Notes: a model not told the origin generated them from the sequence alone. A stretch of 64,000 nucleotides of DNA from Acetivibrio alkalicellulosi (GCA_008125075.1 VLTH01000002.1:2156777-2220776), one strand, 5' to 3'; positions 7,627-16,440 are shown, numbered from the stretch's first letter. Numbers and translations are program-made.

Positions 7627-7752
7627 TTATGAAATTACTATCGGGCCTGGATCTACCGCTATATCACCTGCAAGACCTGAACCAAAATAAGTAAATATTA
7701 AAATTGAAATTATTAACAACACATAACTTTTAGTTCTTCTACTTAAAAGCAT
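7627..7752 (-). CDS. 41-aa small membrane or secreted peptide
   Basis: A very short gene with a basic head (MLLSRRTKSY), a hydrophobic segment (VLLIISILIFTYFGSGLAG) and the tail DIAVDPGPIVIS. It could be a signal-anchored or secreted peptide; LAG could serve as a signal peptidase site. AAGGGTGG lies upstream of the ATG. It is probably co-transcribed with the 78-aa gene downstream. No homolog is recognised. Confidence 0.6.
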   Translation of the reverse strand: MLLSRRTKSYVLLIISILIFTYFGSGLAGDIAVDPGPIVIS

Positions 7753-7926
7753 TTAATTAACCACCCTTTAAAAGTGTAATTACTATAATATTATATTAAT
7801 TCAATTAAAGACTGTGTCAGCTTTTTTTATATACATCTAGATACCATTAATTTAATTTTTACACTTCTCAAGTAACGTTACACCAACTATTGCATATTTT
7901 ATATTATCAACTTAATACTTTGATGT

Positions 7927-8084
7927 AAGAAATATTCGAAATATAACTTTCACTTTTCATAGTGCCTATTTGGTGTCAATAAAAAACTTGAGCATAAAGT
8001 CCCCAACCTTTTAAGTCTTTCACTTTGTTCTAAGGCTTCTAATAAGGCCAATGGTGAAATAGTAGTTATATTTTTAGTATTCCT
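7927..8084 (-). repeat. MITE-like intergenic repeat, full-length copy
   Basis: A 158-bp element read on the minus strand: it begins AGGAATACTAAAAATATAAC, has the centre ACAAAGTGAAAGACTT, and closes AGTGAAAGTTATATTTCGAA, so the ends are imperfect inverted repeats of about 45 bp. The same order is seen at 10251-10413. It fills most of the gap before the metallopeptidase gene and reaches to within 20 bp of its start. Confidence 0.7.
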
Positions 8085-8102
8085 AAAGGAGTGATTTTAT
8101 TA

Positions 8103-10103
8103 ATGCTTTTTAACTATATTAAAGGATATAAAGTAATTCAAGGTACTGTTTACTTTGAAGATAGAGAAAACCAGTTACTTAGAGCCTTAAGTAACATCAG
8201 AATCAATCTTTACTCTATAAAGAGACTAAACACTAATGATACTATCAAACTTTATCAAAAAAAGCTACTTTCTACAACTAAAACAAATATGTATGGAAAA
8301 TACTTTTTTTTAGTTTGTGACGATAATTACCTTGTAAATATTGATACAAAAAAATTACCTGTAGGAAAAGGAGTTTTAACAAAGGAATTATTATCATACA
8401 AAGGACTTGAATCTAAGCATGATTTTATAGTTAAAAAAGTTCATAGTATTGAAGAAAACACCTTATCATCAGCAAATATATTTCCAGGAAATGACATTAT
8501 GTTTCATCCTGAATTAAAGGATATAGATGGCAACACTATATATGGAAGATATGACTTATCCTTTGATACAGATGATATCTATTATGATACTAGAAATTTC
8601 AAACTTCGGTCAGATTTGTTCGAAGACAAAATGATTAGTGTGAATATTCATGCAGGAAATATATCAAAAAAGCTATTACTCAATTATACTTCTCCCAGTA
8701 TGAATTCTATCGATAGAATAAAGCTTAATTATGAAAGTGGATTAATTGATGAAAAAACAAAGATAAATAATTACCTTAGTGCGTTATATGATAGGAATGC
8801 CCTTGACAATAAGTTTGCATCAAATATCCCTATAAAAAGTACCACTACTACATTAAAAGAAATTCATGACTATATTCACAAAAAAAATTGTGACAAAATT
8901 CTTTCTAGAAGGGCACAACACTTACTAAAACATACCGTTCCTGAGCTTGATAAAGTTTATTTAAGCCCAAGTGGATATTTTAAAATTCACTACACCACAT
9001 CAGGTCCTAATGGAATTAGCCATAAAACCACTAATTTCATTAGAGTACCTGACTACATAAAACACATATCAGATGCTTTTGAAAATGTAAAAAACATTAC
9101 ATGCATTAAAAGAAATTTCAGGATACCCATTATTGATGAAGGCAAAGACTCAATGGATATATATGTATATGATTTAAATGGTGTATATGGTTATGCCTCT
9201 TCAATTAAAATTTATAATTCTTTACCTAACGGGGCTAGAACTGCATCATGTTATATTGCTGTTGATAACAATTATTCACCTTCTAAGGGATTTAAAAAAA
9301 GCCCTGAAGATTGTTTAAATGTAACAGCTGCACACGAATTTTTTCATGCAGTACAGTTTGCATATAATCTAGATGCTGACTTTTGGTGGATGGAAGCTTC
9401 TGCCACATGGAACGAAGATGAAATATACGATGAAGTAAATGATTATCTTGGTTATCTGAAAACATTTTTTTTAAATCCCCATAGATCTCTTGATAAAACC
9501 AGCTATGATGGAGTGATTTTTGCAAAATTTCTTTCTGAGCATTTTGGAGGATACGAAATAATTAGAAGTATTTGGGAAACACAATCAAACTATCATAAAA
9601 ACAGTATAAATGCTATTGATCAGGTATTAATGGATAATTTCAATAATGAAAATATAAGTACTGCTTACAATAGGTTTATGGCTTATAATTATAACCCTTC
9701 TCAATTTTATAAGGAGGGTCACTTATGGACCACCCCCATTGCAACTCAAAATACTCATACCTCATATCCTGTTCAACTTCAGTGTTCAAAACTTGATCAC
9801 CTTGCATCAAATTACCAGATGTTTAGCTTAAAAGCTCAACAAACACCTAAGACTCTTAGTATTATGGTAAATATTCCCATCAGTTATCTTTTAGGTCTTA
9901 AAATGGTAACTGTAGTTAATAATGATAAACTATGTGAAATCGCAGAAGTATTTTCAAATAAACATGCAAATATGGCCGAAATATTAATATATAATACTGA
10001 TAAGTTTTCTGAGATATGCTTTGTACCCTCTAACCTTGAAAAAGAAAAGGACGAAGCTCCATACTCTTATCAAAGTGGAAATATTCAGCATGAATATATT
10101 TAA
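8103..10103 (+). CDS. MXAN_6640-like putative zinc metallopeptidase
   Basis: A 666-residue protein. The N-terminal 100 residues look like a carboxypeptidase-regulatory/CNA-B type beta sandwich (QGTVYFEDRENQLLRALSNI ... TNMYGKYFFLV). The catalytic part has AAHEFFHAVQF with the HExxH zinc motif (His411, Glu412, His415), then FWWMEASATW with Glu431 as a likely third ligand, and the conserved DEIYDEVNDYLGYL. This matches the MXAN_6640 family of predicted metalloproteases. No signal peptide is visible at MLFNYIKGYKV, which is odd for a family often secreted. ATG at 8103 is preferred over the in-frame GTG at 8091, which overlaps the AAAGGAG site. The substrate is unknown; a spore-related role is only suggested by neighbours. 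Confidence 0.8.
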   Translation: MLFNYIKGYKVIQGTVYFEDRENQLLRALSNIRINLYSIKRLNTNDTIKLYQKKLLSTTKTNMYGKYFFLVCDDNYLVNIDTKKLPVGKGVLTKELLSYKGLESKHDFIVKKVHSIEENTLSSANIFPGNDIMFHPELKDIDGNTIYGRYDLSFDTDDIYYDTRNFKLRSDLFEDKMISVNIHAGNISKKLLLNYTSPSMNSIDRIKLNYESGLIDEKTKINNYLSALYDRNALDNKFASNIPIKSTTTTLKEIHDYIHKKNCDKILSRRAQHLLKHTVPELDKVYLSPSGYFKIHYTTSGPNGISHKTTNFIRVPDYIKHISDAFENVKNITCIKRNFRIPIIDEGKDSMDIYVYDLNGVYGYASSIKIYNSLPNGARTASCYIAVDNNYSPSKGFKKSPEDCLNVTAAHEFFHAVQFAYNLDADFWWMEASATWNEDEIYDEVNDYLGYLKTFFLNPHRSLDKTSYDGVIFAKFLSEHFGGYEIIRSIWETQSNYHKNSINAIDQVLMDNFNNENISTAYNRFMAYNYNPSQFYKEGHLWTTPIATQNTHTSYPVQLQCSKLDHLASNYQMFSLKAQQTPKTLSIMVNIPISYLLGLKMVTVVNNDKLCEIAEVFSNKHANMAEILIYNTDKFSEICFVPSNLEKEKDEAPYSYQSGNIQHEYI

Positions 10104-10250
10104 TGCTTAGAAGTTAAATGTATTTTTTGTCATTATATTATTTATATTTATAAATTACACAAATAGAACATAACTTATAATCTTTAAGTTAAAAATTTCA
10201 TTTGTGTAATTGAATGTTTTAATGTTAACATATATTAAAATATATTCTTT

Positions 10251-10413
10251 AGGAATGGTAAAAATATAACTTCAACTACTATTTTACTACAGGCCTTATT
10301 ATAAGTCTTAGAGCAAAGTGAAAGACTTATAATGGTCGGGGCTCTATGCCCCGAGCTTTTATCAATGCTAAATAGGTTTGGTAAAAAACAGAAGTAATAT
10401 TTCAGAAATTCCT
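10251..10413 (+). repeat. MITE-like intergenic repeat, full-length copy
   Basis: A 163-bp element with inverted ends (AGGAATGGTAAAAATATAAC at the left; GAAGTAATATTTCAGAAATT at the right) and a central hairpin GGGGCTCTATGCCCC preceded by AAAGTGAAAGACTTATAATG. It occupies the gap before dacF. Confidence 0.7.
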
Positions 10414-10466
10414 TAGTAAATGACATTATCAAAATAAAATTCTATTATATAGGGGTGTCATATTTT

Positions 10467-11624
10467 ATGATAAGTTCAAAATATTTCAAGTGTTTTACAG
10501 GAATGATTATTTTAGTAGTGCTAATATTTGGCTTTAACTTAAATTCATTTTCGCAATTTGAATCAAAAGCAGGCTCAGCGATTTTGTTGGAATCTTCCAC
10601 CGGCAAGGTTCTTTATGAAAAAAATGCAGATATTCCATTACCTCCTGCTAGTATAACAAAAGTTATGACCTTATTAATTGGTTTAGAAGCCCTTGATCAA
10701 GGAACAGTCAAATGGGATGATTTAGTTACTGTTTCTGAAAAGGCTTGGCGAATGGAAGGATCAAAAATGTTTTTGCATGTTGGGGATAAAGTTAAATTTG
10801 GTGATATCATGACAGGAATCTCAGTAGTTTCTGCAAATGATGGATGTGTTGCCTTAGCAGAACATCTCTTTGGCAGTGAAGATGCATTTGTACAGGTTAT
10901 GAATCAACGTGCTAGGGAAATCGGAATGACTAACTCTACTTTTAAAAATTCAAGTGGAATGCCAAGTGAAGGACACGTTATGAGTGCACGGGATATTGCA
11001 ATATTAGCAAACTATGTAATTCAAAATCATCCCCGCATTTTAGAACTTGAATCTCAAAGAGAATTCACCTATAACAACATACGTCAATTTAATCGTAATC
11101 CCTTGCTGGGTGCCTTTGAAGGCGCTGATGGACTTAAAACCGGTTGGACTAACGAAGCTGGATATTGTCTTGTTGGAACTGCAGAGCAAGATGGTATTAG
11201 AATGATATCAGTAGTTTTAAATACACAAAATGAAAGAGAGAGGGCTGACGCTTCTCAGGAATTATTGACCTATGGTTTTAGAAACTTTAAGATTGTTGAT
11301 ATAATGACCTCTGGAGAAATTGTTGAGGTAGTTAATGTAAAAAACGGGCCCGAGCAAACTGTACCCGTTAAAGTTGATAATAGTATTTCCGTTTTAGTAC
11401 CAATTACAAGAGAAAAAGATCTCCAAATTGTCATAACAAAAGATATCGATACAATTAATGCTCCAGTATTAAAGGATACTAGAATAGGAAAACTTGAAAT
11501 ACAGCTTGATGATGAAGTATTGGCCAGTTCTGAAATATCTACCTCTGAAGATGTTCCACGTATTGGCTTTTTCAGAATTATAGGCCGTGGAATTTCAAAC
11601 TTCTTTCGATTCTTTTCAAAATAA
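10467..11624 (+). CDS. dacF: D-alanyl-D-alanine carboxypeptidase (DacF type, peptidase S11)
   Basis: A penicillin-binding protein that trims the terminal D-Ala from peptidoglycan stem peptides outside the membrane. The N-terminus is a signal peptide (FTGMIILVVLIFGFNLNSFS). The three active-site motifs are present: SITK in PPASITKVMT (about residue 59), the SAN motif in VVSANDGCVALAEH (about 125), and KTG in LKTGWTNEAGYC (about 223). A beta-rich PBP5 C-terminal domain follows (about 265-355), then a C-terminal helix (FFRIIGRGISNFFRFFSK) that would hold the protein to the membrane. ATG at 10467 is preferred over GTG at 10455, which lies in the AGGGGTG site. The symbol is by type; DacB or DacA cannot be excluded. 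Confidence 0.93.
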   Translation: MISSKYFKCFTGMIILVVLIFGFNLNSFSQFESKAGSAILLESSTGKVLYEKNADIPLPPASITKVMTLLIGLEALDQGTVKWDDLVTVSEKAWRMEGSKMFLHVGDKVKFGDIMTGISVVSANDGCVALAEHLFGSEDAFVQVMNQRAREIGMTNSTFKNSSGMPSEGHVMSARDIAILANYVIQNHPRILELESQREFTYNNIRQFNRNPLLGAFEGADGLKTGWTNEAGYCLVGTAEQDGIRMISVVLNTQNERERADASQELLTYGFRNFKIVDIMTSGEIVEVVNVKNGPEQTVPVKVDNSISVLVPITREKDLQIVITKDIDTINAPVLKDTRIGKLEIQLDDEVLASSEISTSEDVPRIGFFRIIGRGISNFFRFFSK

Positions 11625-11630
11625 CTTTTT

Positions 11631-11659
11631 GGGACAAGGAAAAATCTATACCTTGTCCC
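11631..11659 (+). terminator. hairpin terminator after dacF
   Basis: GGGACAAGG (11631-11639) pairs with CCTTGTCCC (11651-11659). A related GGGACAAGG stem closes the spoVA operon at 18650. Confidence 0.75.
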
Positions 11660-11716
11660 AGATTTATTTACTTGTAATAAGATTATTAAATCTCTAAAAT
11701 CCCCTTTAAACCCTTA

Positions 11717-11754
11717 GGGTGCATAATATAAATGTGAAGAAAAATATACACCCC
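11717..11754. repeat. GGGTGCAT-type short inverted repeat
   Basis: GGGTGCATAATATAAATGTG followed by AAGAAAAATATACACCCC: the outer GGGTG and CACCC pair around a conserved GTGAAGAAAAA. The same layout occurs at 18675-18711 and, inverted and longer, at about 27493-27545. Confidence 0.55.
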
Positions 11755-11769
11755 ATCCCTTATCTTTTA

Positions 11770-11798
11770 TTGCAGCTTACTTTGTAATATGCTATAAT
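11770..11798 (+). promoter_or_regulatory. sigma-A-like promoter upstream of sigI
   Basis: TTGCAG (11770-11775), a 17-bp spacer and TATAAT (11793-11798). It lies about 150 bp before the sigI start. No C-rich/CGAA sigma-I promoter is visible in this gap, so autoregulation is not apparent. Confidence 0.55.
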
Positions 11799-11946
11799 GA
11801 ATTTATCTTATAATTTATAATATGTATATTATCTTAGGGTGATTAATGTTGATGCTCCTTTTACAATACTAATTTAACTAATCTTTATAATATGAAGTAG
11901 TCTCTATCTCAATCCTAATGATAATTTTTCGGGGTTGTAGTTTGTT

Positions 11947-12681
11947 ATGGGTGCAATTTTAAAAAATAAAAGAGATGAAAATTTTAATAATAATATACTA
12001 TGTACAATTAATAGAATTAAAAATGGCGATCATGAATTAAGAGAAGAATTTATAAATAGCTTTAAACCCTATATTATCAAAACAGTATCAAATTTATCGG
12101 GTAAATATGTAGATGTACAAAACAGCGATGAATTCAGTATAGGTCTTTCAGCTTTCAACGAGGCTATAGACAGTTTTAATCCTTGTAAGAGCATGGTTTT
12201 TTTTAGTTTCTCCACTCTTGTTATAAAAAGAAGATTAACTGATTATGTACGACGAAATAAAAAACATAGCCACGTCTATCCCTTTACATATTTTGAAGAC
12301 AAAGGTATAAGCTTTTTTGACCAAGCTCATTTTAGAAATGAAGCTATTGAGCTAAATTCATATGAAATACTTCTTGATACAAAAAATTTCATTAAAAAAC
12401 TCTCCACCTATGGCATAAAATTTGAAGATTTAATAAACAAGGCTCCAAAACACCAAGATTCAAAATATCTCTGCCTTAGAATTGCTAAAGTGATTGCAGA
12501 CGATAAAAAACTTTTGGACAAACTAGGTAAAACAGGAAGAATACCCAAGGCCGAAATACTTAAATGTTTTAAGATTAATAAGAAAACTCTAGAACGAAAC
12601 CGTATTTTTATAATAGCTGCAGCATTAATTTTAGGAAGTGAACTTCATACTCTAAGGGACTTTGTAACGGTGTCAGATTGA
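11947..12681 (+). CDS. sigI: RNA polymerase sigma factor SigI
   Basis: A sigma-70 family factor of the SigI group, 244 residues. The N-terminal half carries the region-2 signature (GDHELREEFINSFKPYIIKTVSNLSGKYVD ... DEFSIGLSAFNEAIDSFN ... FSFSTLVIKRRLTDYVRRN, about 22-110). The C-terminal SigI domain has YGIKFEDLINKAPKHQDSK (about 158-176) and the helix-turn-helix end KKTLERNRIFIIAAALIL. In cellulosomal clostridia SigI factors are held by RsgI membrane anti-sigma factors that sense polysaccharides and switch on cellulosome genes. No rsgI follows here: the next gene is proA on the other strand. The GH9 gene 10 kb away has a sigma-I-like promoter, so regulation of it by a SigI is plausible. Confidence 0.93.
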   Translation: MGAILKNKRDENFNNNILCTINRIKNGDHELREEFINSFKPYIIKTVSNLSGKYVDVQNSDEFSIGLSAFNEAIDSFNPCKSMVFFSFSTLVIKRRLTDYVRRNKKHSHVYPFTYFEDKGISFFDQAHFRNEAIELNSYEILLDTKNFIKKLSTYGIKFEDLINKAPKHQDSKYLCLRIAKVIADDKKLLDKLGKTGRIPKAEILKCFKINKKTLERNRIFIIAAALILGSELHTLRDFVTVSD

Positions 12682-12736
12682 ATTAAACTATCGGCAGAAC
12701 AATTTTATAATTTCTGCTGCAATATAATAACTCTTT

Positions 12737-12803
12737 ATTAAAAGTCTTAGAAGGTTATAGAATACTTAAACGCTCAAAGCTGGTTGCCATGAGCGTTTTG
12801 TTT
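12737..12803 (+). terminator. terminator after sigI, embedded in a MITE-like fragment
   Basis: AAACGCTC (12768-12775) pairs with GAGCGTTT (12791-12798) followed by TGTTT. The preceding ATTAAAAGTCTTAGAAGG (from 12737) matches the centre of the dispersed MITE-like repeat, so the repeat appears to supply the terminator. Confidence 0.6.
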
Positions 12804-12832
12804 ATAAGGATGTAAAATAATTAATATTTTGT

Positions 12833-14122
12833 TTATAAAATCTTATTTGAGTTCCTGTGTTTAAAACTTTTAATTTTTTTAGCATAATCATCTACAATAT
12901 GTCCTTTTCCAATGACTTTATACTTGTAAATTAAAAGACCATCTAGTCCCACAGGGCCTCTTGAATGTATTTTGCATGTGCTTACACCTACTTCAGCACC
13001 AAATCCATACCTAAAACCATCACTAAAACGGGTGGAACAATTCCAAAATACATTTCCTGAATCAACTAAATCCATAAACATATATGCTTTTTCTTTATTG
13101 TTTGTAATAATACTATCAGTATGACCAGATCCAAAAATATTAATATGGTCAATTGCTTCTTCAATACTATCTACCACTTTAACAGATAACTTATAGTCTA
13201 AATATTCTGTTTTCCAATCTTCATTTGTTGCAGGAAGCACGTTTATAATAGCTTGCGTTCTGTTACAGCCAACTAATGTCACTTTCTTTTCATCTAAACC
13301 TTTCTTTAACTCCGGTAAAAGGGTATGAGCAATATCAGTGTGAACTAATAAAGTCTCAGTTGCATTGCAAACGGCTACATACTGAGTTTTAGAATCTACA
13401 GCTACTTTTACTGCCATTTCAATTTCAGCATCTTTATCAATATAACAGTGACAAATACCATCAGCGTGACCCATTACAGGAATTCTAGAGTTGTCCATAA
13501 TATACCTTACAAATTCATTTGAACCTCTAGGAATTATAAGATCTATATACATATCCATTTTGAGCATCTCATTTACATCTGACCTAGTTTCTAAAAGCTT
13601 AATCCAATCTGTAGGAATTCCCACATCTTCAGTAGCCTTAACGATAATATCTGTAAGTATACGATTGGTCTCTTTAGCCTCAGAACCTCCTTTTAATATA
13701 ACACCATTTCCACTCTTTAGGCAAAGTGTAGAAATTTGTACTAAAGCATCCGGTCTTGATTCAAAGATAACTCCTATTACTCCAATAGGACATGTAACCT
13801 TGTATAAATCAAGTCCTTCATCAAGCTCTGTTGACAGTAGTGTCTTACCAACAGGATCTTCTATTTTTATTAAGCTATTTATTCCATCAACTACATCACA
13901 GATTTTGGATTCATCAAATTTTAGCCTTTTAAGTAAAGGTTGTGCTAAATCTTCAGCCTCACTTCTCTTTAAATCCTCACTATTAGCCTGTATTATTTCA
14001 TCTTTTCTATCCATTAAGGACTTGGCAATTTTAGCCAAAGCCTTGTTTTTTAGTTCGGTGTTTGCTGCTGCTAACCTGATAGATGCTTGCTTAACCTTAA
14101 ATGCTAACTCATTTAATACCAT
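12833..14122 (-). CDS. proA: gamma-glutamyl phosphate reductase ProA
   Basis: It catalyses NADPH reduction of gamma-glutamyl phosphate to glutamate-5-semialdehyde, the second step of proline synthesis in the cytoplasm. The 429-residue length is normal. Visible signatures are LYKVTCPIGVIGVIFESRPD (about 101-120), LKSGNGVILKGGSEA, VCNATETLLVH with the catalytic Cys (about 250), and GLDGLLIYKYKVIGKGHIVDDY at the end. ATG at 14122 follows GAGGGG; the in-frame GTG at 14137 lies before that site. proB, its usual partner for glutamate 5-kinase, is not adjacent and not in the window. Confidence 0.96.
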   Translation of the reverse strand: MVLNELAFKVKQASIRLAAANTELKNKALAKIAKSLMDRKDEIIQANSEDLKRSEAEDLAQPLLKRLKFDESKICDVVDGINSLIKIEDPVGKTLLSTELDEGLDLYKVTCPIGVIGVIFESRPDALVQISTLCLKSGNGVILKGGSEAKETNRILTDIIVKATEDVGIPTDWIKLLETRSDVNEMLKMDMYIDLIIPRGSNEFVRYIMDNSRIPVMGHADGICHCYIDKDAEIEMAVKVAVDSKTQYVAVCNATETLLVHTDIAHTLLPELKKGLDEKKVTLVGCNRTQAIINVLPATNEDWKTEYLDYKLSVKVVDSIEEAIDHINIFGSGHTDSIITNNKEKAYMFMDLVDSGNVFWNCSTRFSDGFRYGFGAEVGVSTCKIHSRGPVGLDGLLIYKYKVIGKGHIVDDYAKKIKSFKHRNSNKIL

Positions 14123-14169
14123 AACAATTCCCCTCACAAGATGTTTGATTTATTATAGATATTATAACA

Positions 14170-14327
14170 TATCGCAGCGGTAGCTGCAATCAGAGTAGTT
14201 AATTTCCGCTGCGATAAACAGAGGAACTATATCTTCTAAAAAGTTTGTTAAAAAAGCAAACTTTTTTGAGAAGAATAGTATATCGCAGCGGTAGCTGCAA
14301 TCAGAGTAGTTAATTTCCGCTGCGATA
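14170..14327. repeat. double-hairpin CGCAGCGG repeat, one full and one partial copy
   Basis: A 47-bp palindromic unit bounded by TATCGCAGCGG and CCGCTGCGATA occurs at 14170-14216 and again at 14281-14327. Between them is a second hairpin, AAAAAGTTTG with CAAACTTTTTT (about 14239-14267). The same two-hairpin order recurs at 42651-42762. Confidence 0.8.
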
Positions 14328-14377
14328 TACAGATGTACTATATCTCAACTTTAAATGCAATCAAAGTAAATATATTG

Positions 14378-14695
14378 TTATGATGTACTTAGTGAGTCAA
14401 TGCCTCTTTGTGTTTTTTCATCAGTATTTTCCTTACAGCAACTTTTTCCTTCAGATACATGAGATTCAATACTTGATGCATCCATAACCTTTTGCATAAT
14501 TATTTCCTTTATTTCTTCTGGAGATTCTTCAAGTTGAAACGTGTTTTTAATTTCATTCAAAAAACTTTCATCTGTTATTTTAGCTAAATCAATATCCATG
14601 CAAACACTTTCTGTGCATAAACGAAATAAAGCTTTATACTCATAATTATCTTCTGTAATATTCAAATTTACAACTTTCAAATTTTCACACAACAT
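14378..14695 (-). CDS. 105-aa hypothetical protein
   Basis: Not recognised. It starts MLCENLKVVNLNITEDNYEYKALFRLC, is acidic and Cys-containing (CENL, LCTESVCMDID, SCCKEN) and has a central helix pair (FLNEIKNTFQL, PEEIKEIIMQKVMDASS). The first part looks like short beta strands and the last 30 residues are polar and probably disordered. GGAGGG precedes the ATG. No signal peptide. It stands alone between the CGCAGCGG repeats and the YhcN-type lipoprotein gene. Confidence 0.6.
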   Translation of the reverse strand: MLCENLKVVNLNITEDNYEYKALFRLCTESVCMDIDLAKITDESFLNEIKNTFQLEESPEEIKEIIMQKVMDASSIESHVSEGKSCCKENTDEKTQRGIDSLSTS

Positions 14696-14839
14696 AATAT
14701 CCCTCCATAATTATAATTTACACATATTATACCACAAACAAAATGCAATCAAACATTTTTTTGCCAATATAAAGTAATCCATATTTTTCTGATATAAAAT
14801 AATATAAATTGAGAAGAATAATTTTGGAGGTGTTTAAAT

Positions 14840-15439
14840 ATGAAAAATAAATTTAAAACAATTTTAGCTGTATCTTTAGGAATATGTATTGTTGTTTTTG
14901 CATTAACCGGATGTGCTCAATTAAATAGGGATCAACAAGACCCTGGAGTACCGGAAAGAAATGTTCCTGGTGAAAACATGGGTACAAGACCTGAGGGCGG
15001 AAACCTTCTAGGTGGTGATCGTGATGCCCCTGGTCAGGGTGTATCTCCTAGCCCAGACGCAAACAGAAATTTAACTGGTATAGGAAATCAAACTCCACAG
15101 GCCCAGACAGGATTTGACAGAGAAAGGGCTGAAAGACTAACTGAACAACTAGATAATGTTGAAGGCATACGAGAAATAAATGTAATTGTAAATGATAACA
15201 CAGCCATTGTTGTCTACACTCCTAATGAAAGAGACAAAGATTCTGAAGAAACTGATACAATGATAGTTAACAGAGTCAAGGAAATTGACAATACAATTAC
15301 AAGAGTTGAAGTTAGCAGTTCACCAGATATAATGACAAGAGCCGATCAACTAGCCGATGGTGTAGCAAACAACCGACCAATGCAAGAATTAAACAATATG
15401 TTTGATCAATTATTACAAACAATAACTCCTCGGCGCTAG
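14840..15439 (+). CDS. YhcN/YlaJ family sporulation lipoprotein
   Basis: A 199-residue lipoprotein. The signal peptide ends in the lipobox LTGCAQ (Cys about residue 26), followed by a disordered Pro/Gly/Asn-rich stretch (about 30-95). The folded C-terminal domain, AERLTEQLDNVEGIREINVIVNDNTAIVVYTPN through ITRVEVSSSPDIMTRADQLADGV, matches the YhcN/YlaJ family of spore inner-membrane lipoproteins. GGAGGTG precedes the ATG. YhcN-type genes often belong to mobile spoVA operons; here the spoVA operon lies about 4 kb away on the opposite strand. A long stem-loop closes the gene. Confidence 0.88.
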   Translation: MKNKFKTILAVSLGICIVVFALTGCAQLNRDQQDPGVPERNVPGENMGTRPEGGNLLGGDRDAPGQGVSPSPDANRNLTGIGNQTPQAQTGFDRERAERLTEQLDNVEGIREINVIVNDNTAIVVYTPNERDKDSEETDTMIVNRVKEIDNTITRVEVSSSPDIMTRADQLADGVANNRPMQELNNMFDQLLQTITPRR

Positions 15440-15457
15440 TAGACTAAATTTTATTAT

Positions 15458-15511
15458 GAAGTAACAGGGGCTAATCTTTGTCTTAAACAAAGAACAACCC
15501 CCTGTTACTTC
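15458..15511 (+). terminator. long nested stem-loop terminator
   Basis: GAAGTAACAGGGG (15458-15470) pairs with CCCCTGTTACTTC (15499-15511), with an inner CTTTG/CAAAG stem. It may act in both directions between convergent genes. Confidence 0.75.
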
Positions 15512-15579
15512 TTAAAATATGAATATTGCTTAATATACATTCATAAATATAATACTTGACAGCACAGGATAAAAATTCA

Positions 15580-16293
15580 TCATTTTACCCTAGTATCTAT
15601 TTTTTCCATATAAACAATATCATTCTTTAGACATATACATTTACCTTTTGGGTTATTTACAATTTTTTCAAAACTAAAAACGTATGGAAAAAAATGTATA
15701 TGTAGATCGAATGTGTACTTGTATTCTCTTTGCCTTGGAACAACTATAATTAATAAGCCCTTTGTCACTCTTCTAAGTTCCTTTAAAGCTTGATGAATGC
15801 TTTTTATGTGTTCTAAATTATGTGTACTTATAACAGTATCGAAGGACTTGTCCTCAAATGGAAGCTTTTCAACTTTACCTTTAATAAAAAGTGGATTATC
15901 ATTTTTATTTTCTGATTCCTCTACAGCTATATCTAAAGCTGTCACATTAACATTCTTTTTACTTGCAATTAATTTTGCCAAAAAGCCTTTACCACATCCA
16001 ACATCTAAAATACTATTTCCCAATACATTTTTAAGTATAAATTCTATGGTTTGTTTGTTTAGATCCGTTTCCCGTGAAATGAAAGTATCTTGTAATATAT
16101 TGTAGTAATTATGAATTTCTTCTTCAGATAAATTAGCTAAGTTTTCTTTGAATTCCATGTAATAGTTGTATTTTTTGCCAATGATAATTCTCATTAAAAA
16201 ACCCATAATAATTTTGTTATCCCTTATAAAAGGTGGTAGCAAATTGTCAAGACACCAGTTAATTATATTTGTTGTATTTCTACTAAGCCCCAT
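15580..16293 (-). CDS. class I SAM-dependent methyltransferase
   Basis: A 237-residue Rossmann-fold methyltransferase. Motif I is ILDVGCGKGFLAKLI (about residues 95-109), motif II is VTALDIAVEES, and SFDTVISTHNLEHI (about 147-160) is the post-motif strand typical of Methyltransf_11 enzymes. The target cannot be told; the first 60 residues (DNLLPPFIRDNKIIMGFLMR) may shape the substrate pocket. AAAGGAG precedes the ATG. It is monocistronic, convergent with the lipoprotein gene, and is followed upstream by a MITE-like fragment. Confidence 0.88.
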   Translation of the reverse strand: MGLSRNTTNIINWCLDNLLPPFIRDNKIIMGFLMRIIIGKKYNYYMEFKENLANLSEEEIHNYYNILQDTFISRETDLNKQTIEFILKNVLGNSILDVGCGKGFLAKLIASKKNVNVTALDIAVEESENKNDNPLFIKGKVEKLPFEDKSFDTVISTHNLEHIKSIHQALKELRRVTKGLLIIVVPRQREYKYTFDLHIHFFPYVFSFEKIVNNPKGKCICLKNDIVYMEKIDTRVK

Positions 16294-16377
16294 TTTTTTC
16301 TCCTTTAAATATGTGCATTATAAAATGAATAGCTTTTAACATTTGTCTATTTGTGTGGCATACACATGGTTTAGCTA

Positions 16378-16440
16378 AGGAATGTCTGAACATCACTTAT
16401 CACAATGCTTATTTGCATCAAGTCCTTTCGCTTTTAAGCG
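16378..16440 (-). repeat. MITE-like repeat, one end only
   Basis: The block AGGAATGTCTGAACATCACT with GCTTATTTGCATCAAGTCCT matches the 3' end of the dispersed element (compare 864-913). The other end is not recognisable. Confidence 0.45.

Noticed and set aside
13491-14183. 230-codon plus-strand frame opposite proA
   Set aside because: Antisense to a certain gene; Ser/Leu-rich composition and no ribosome binding site.
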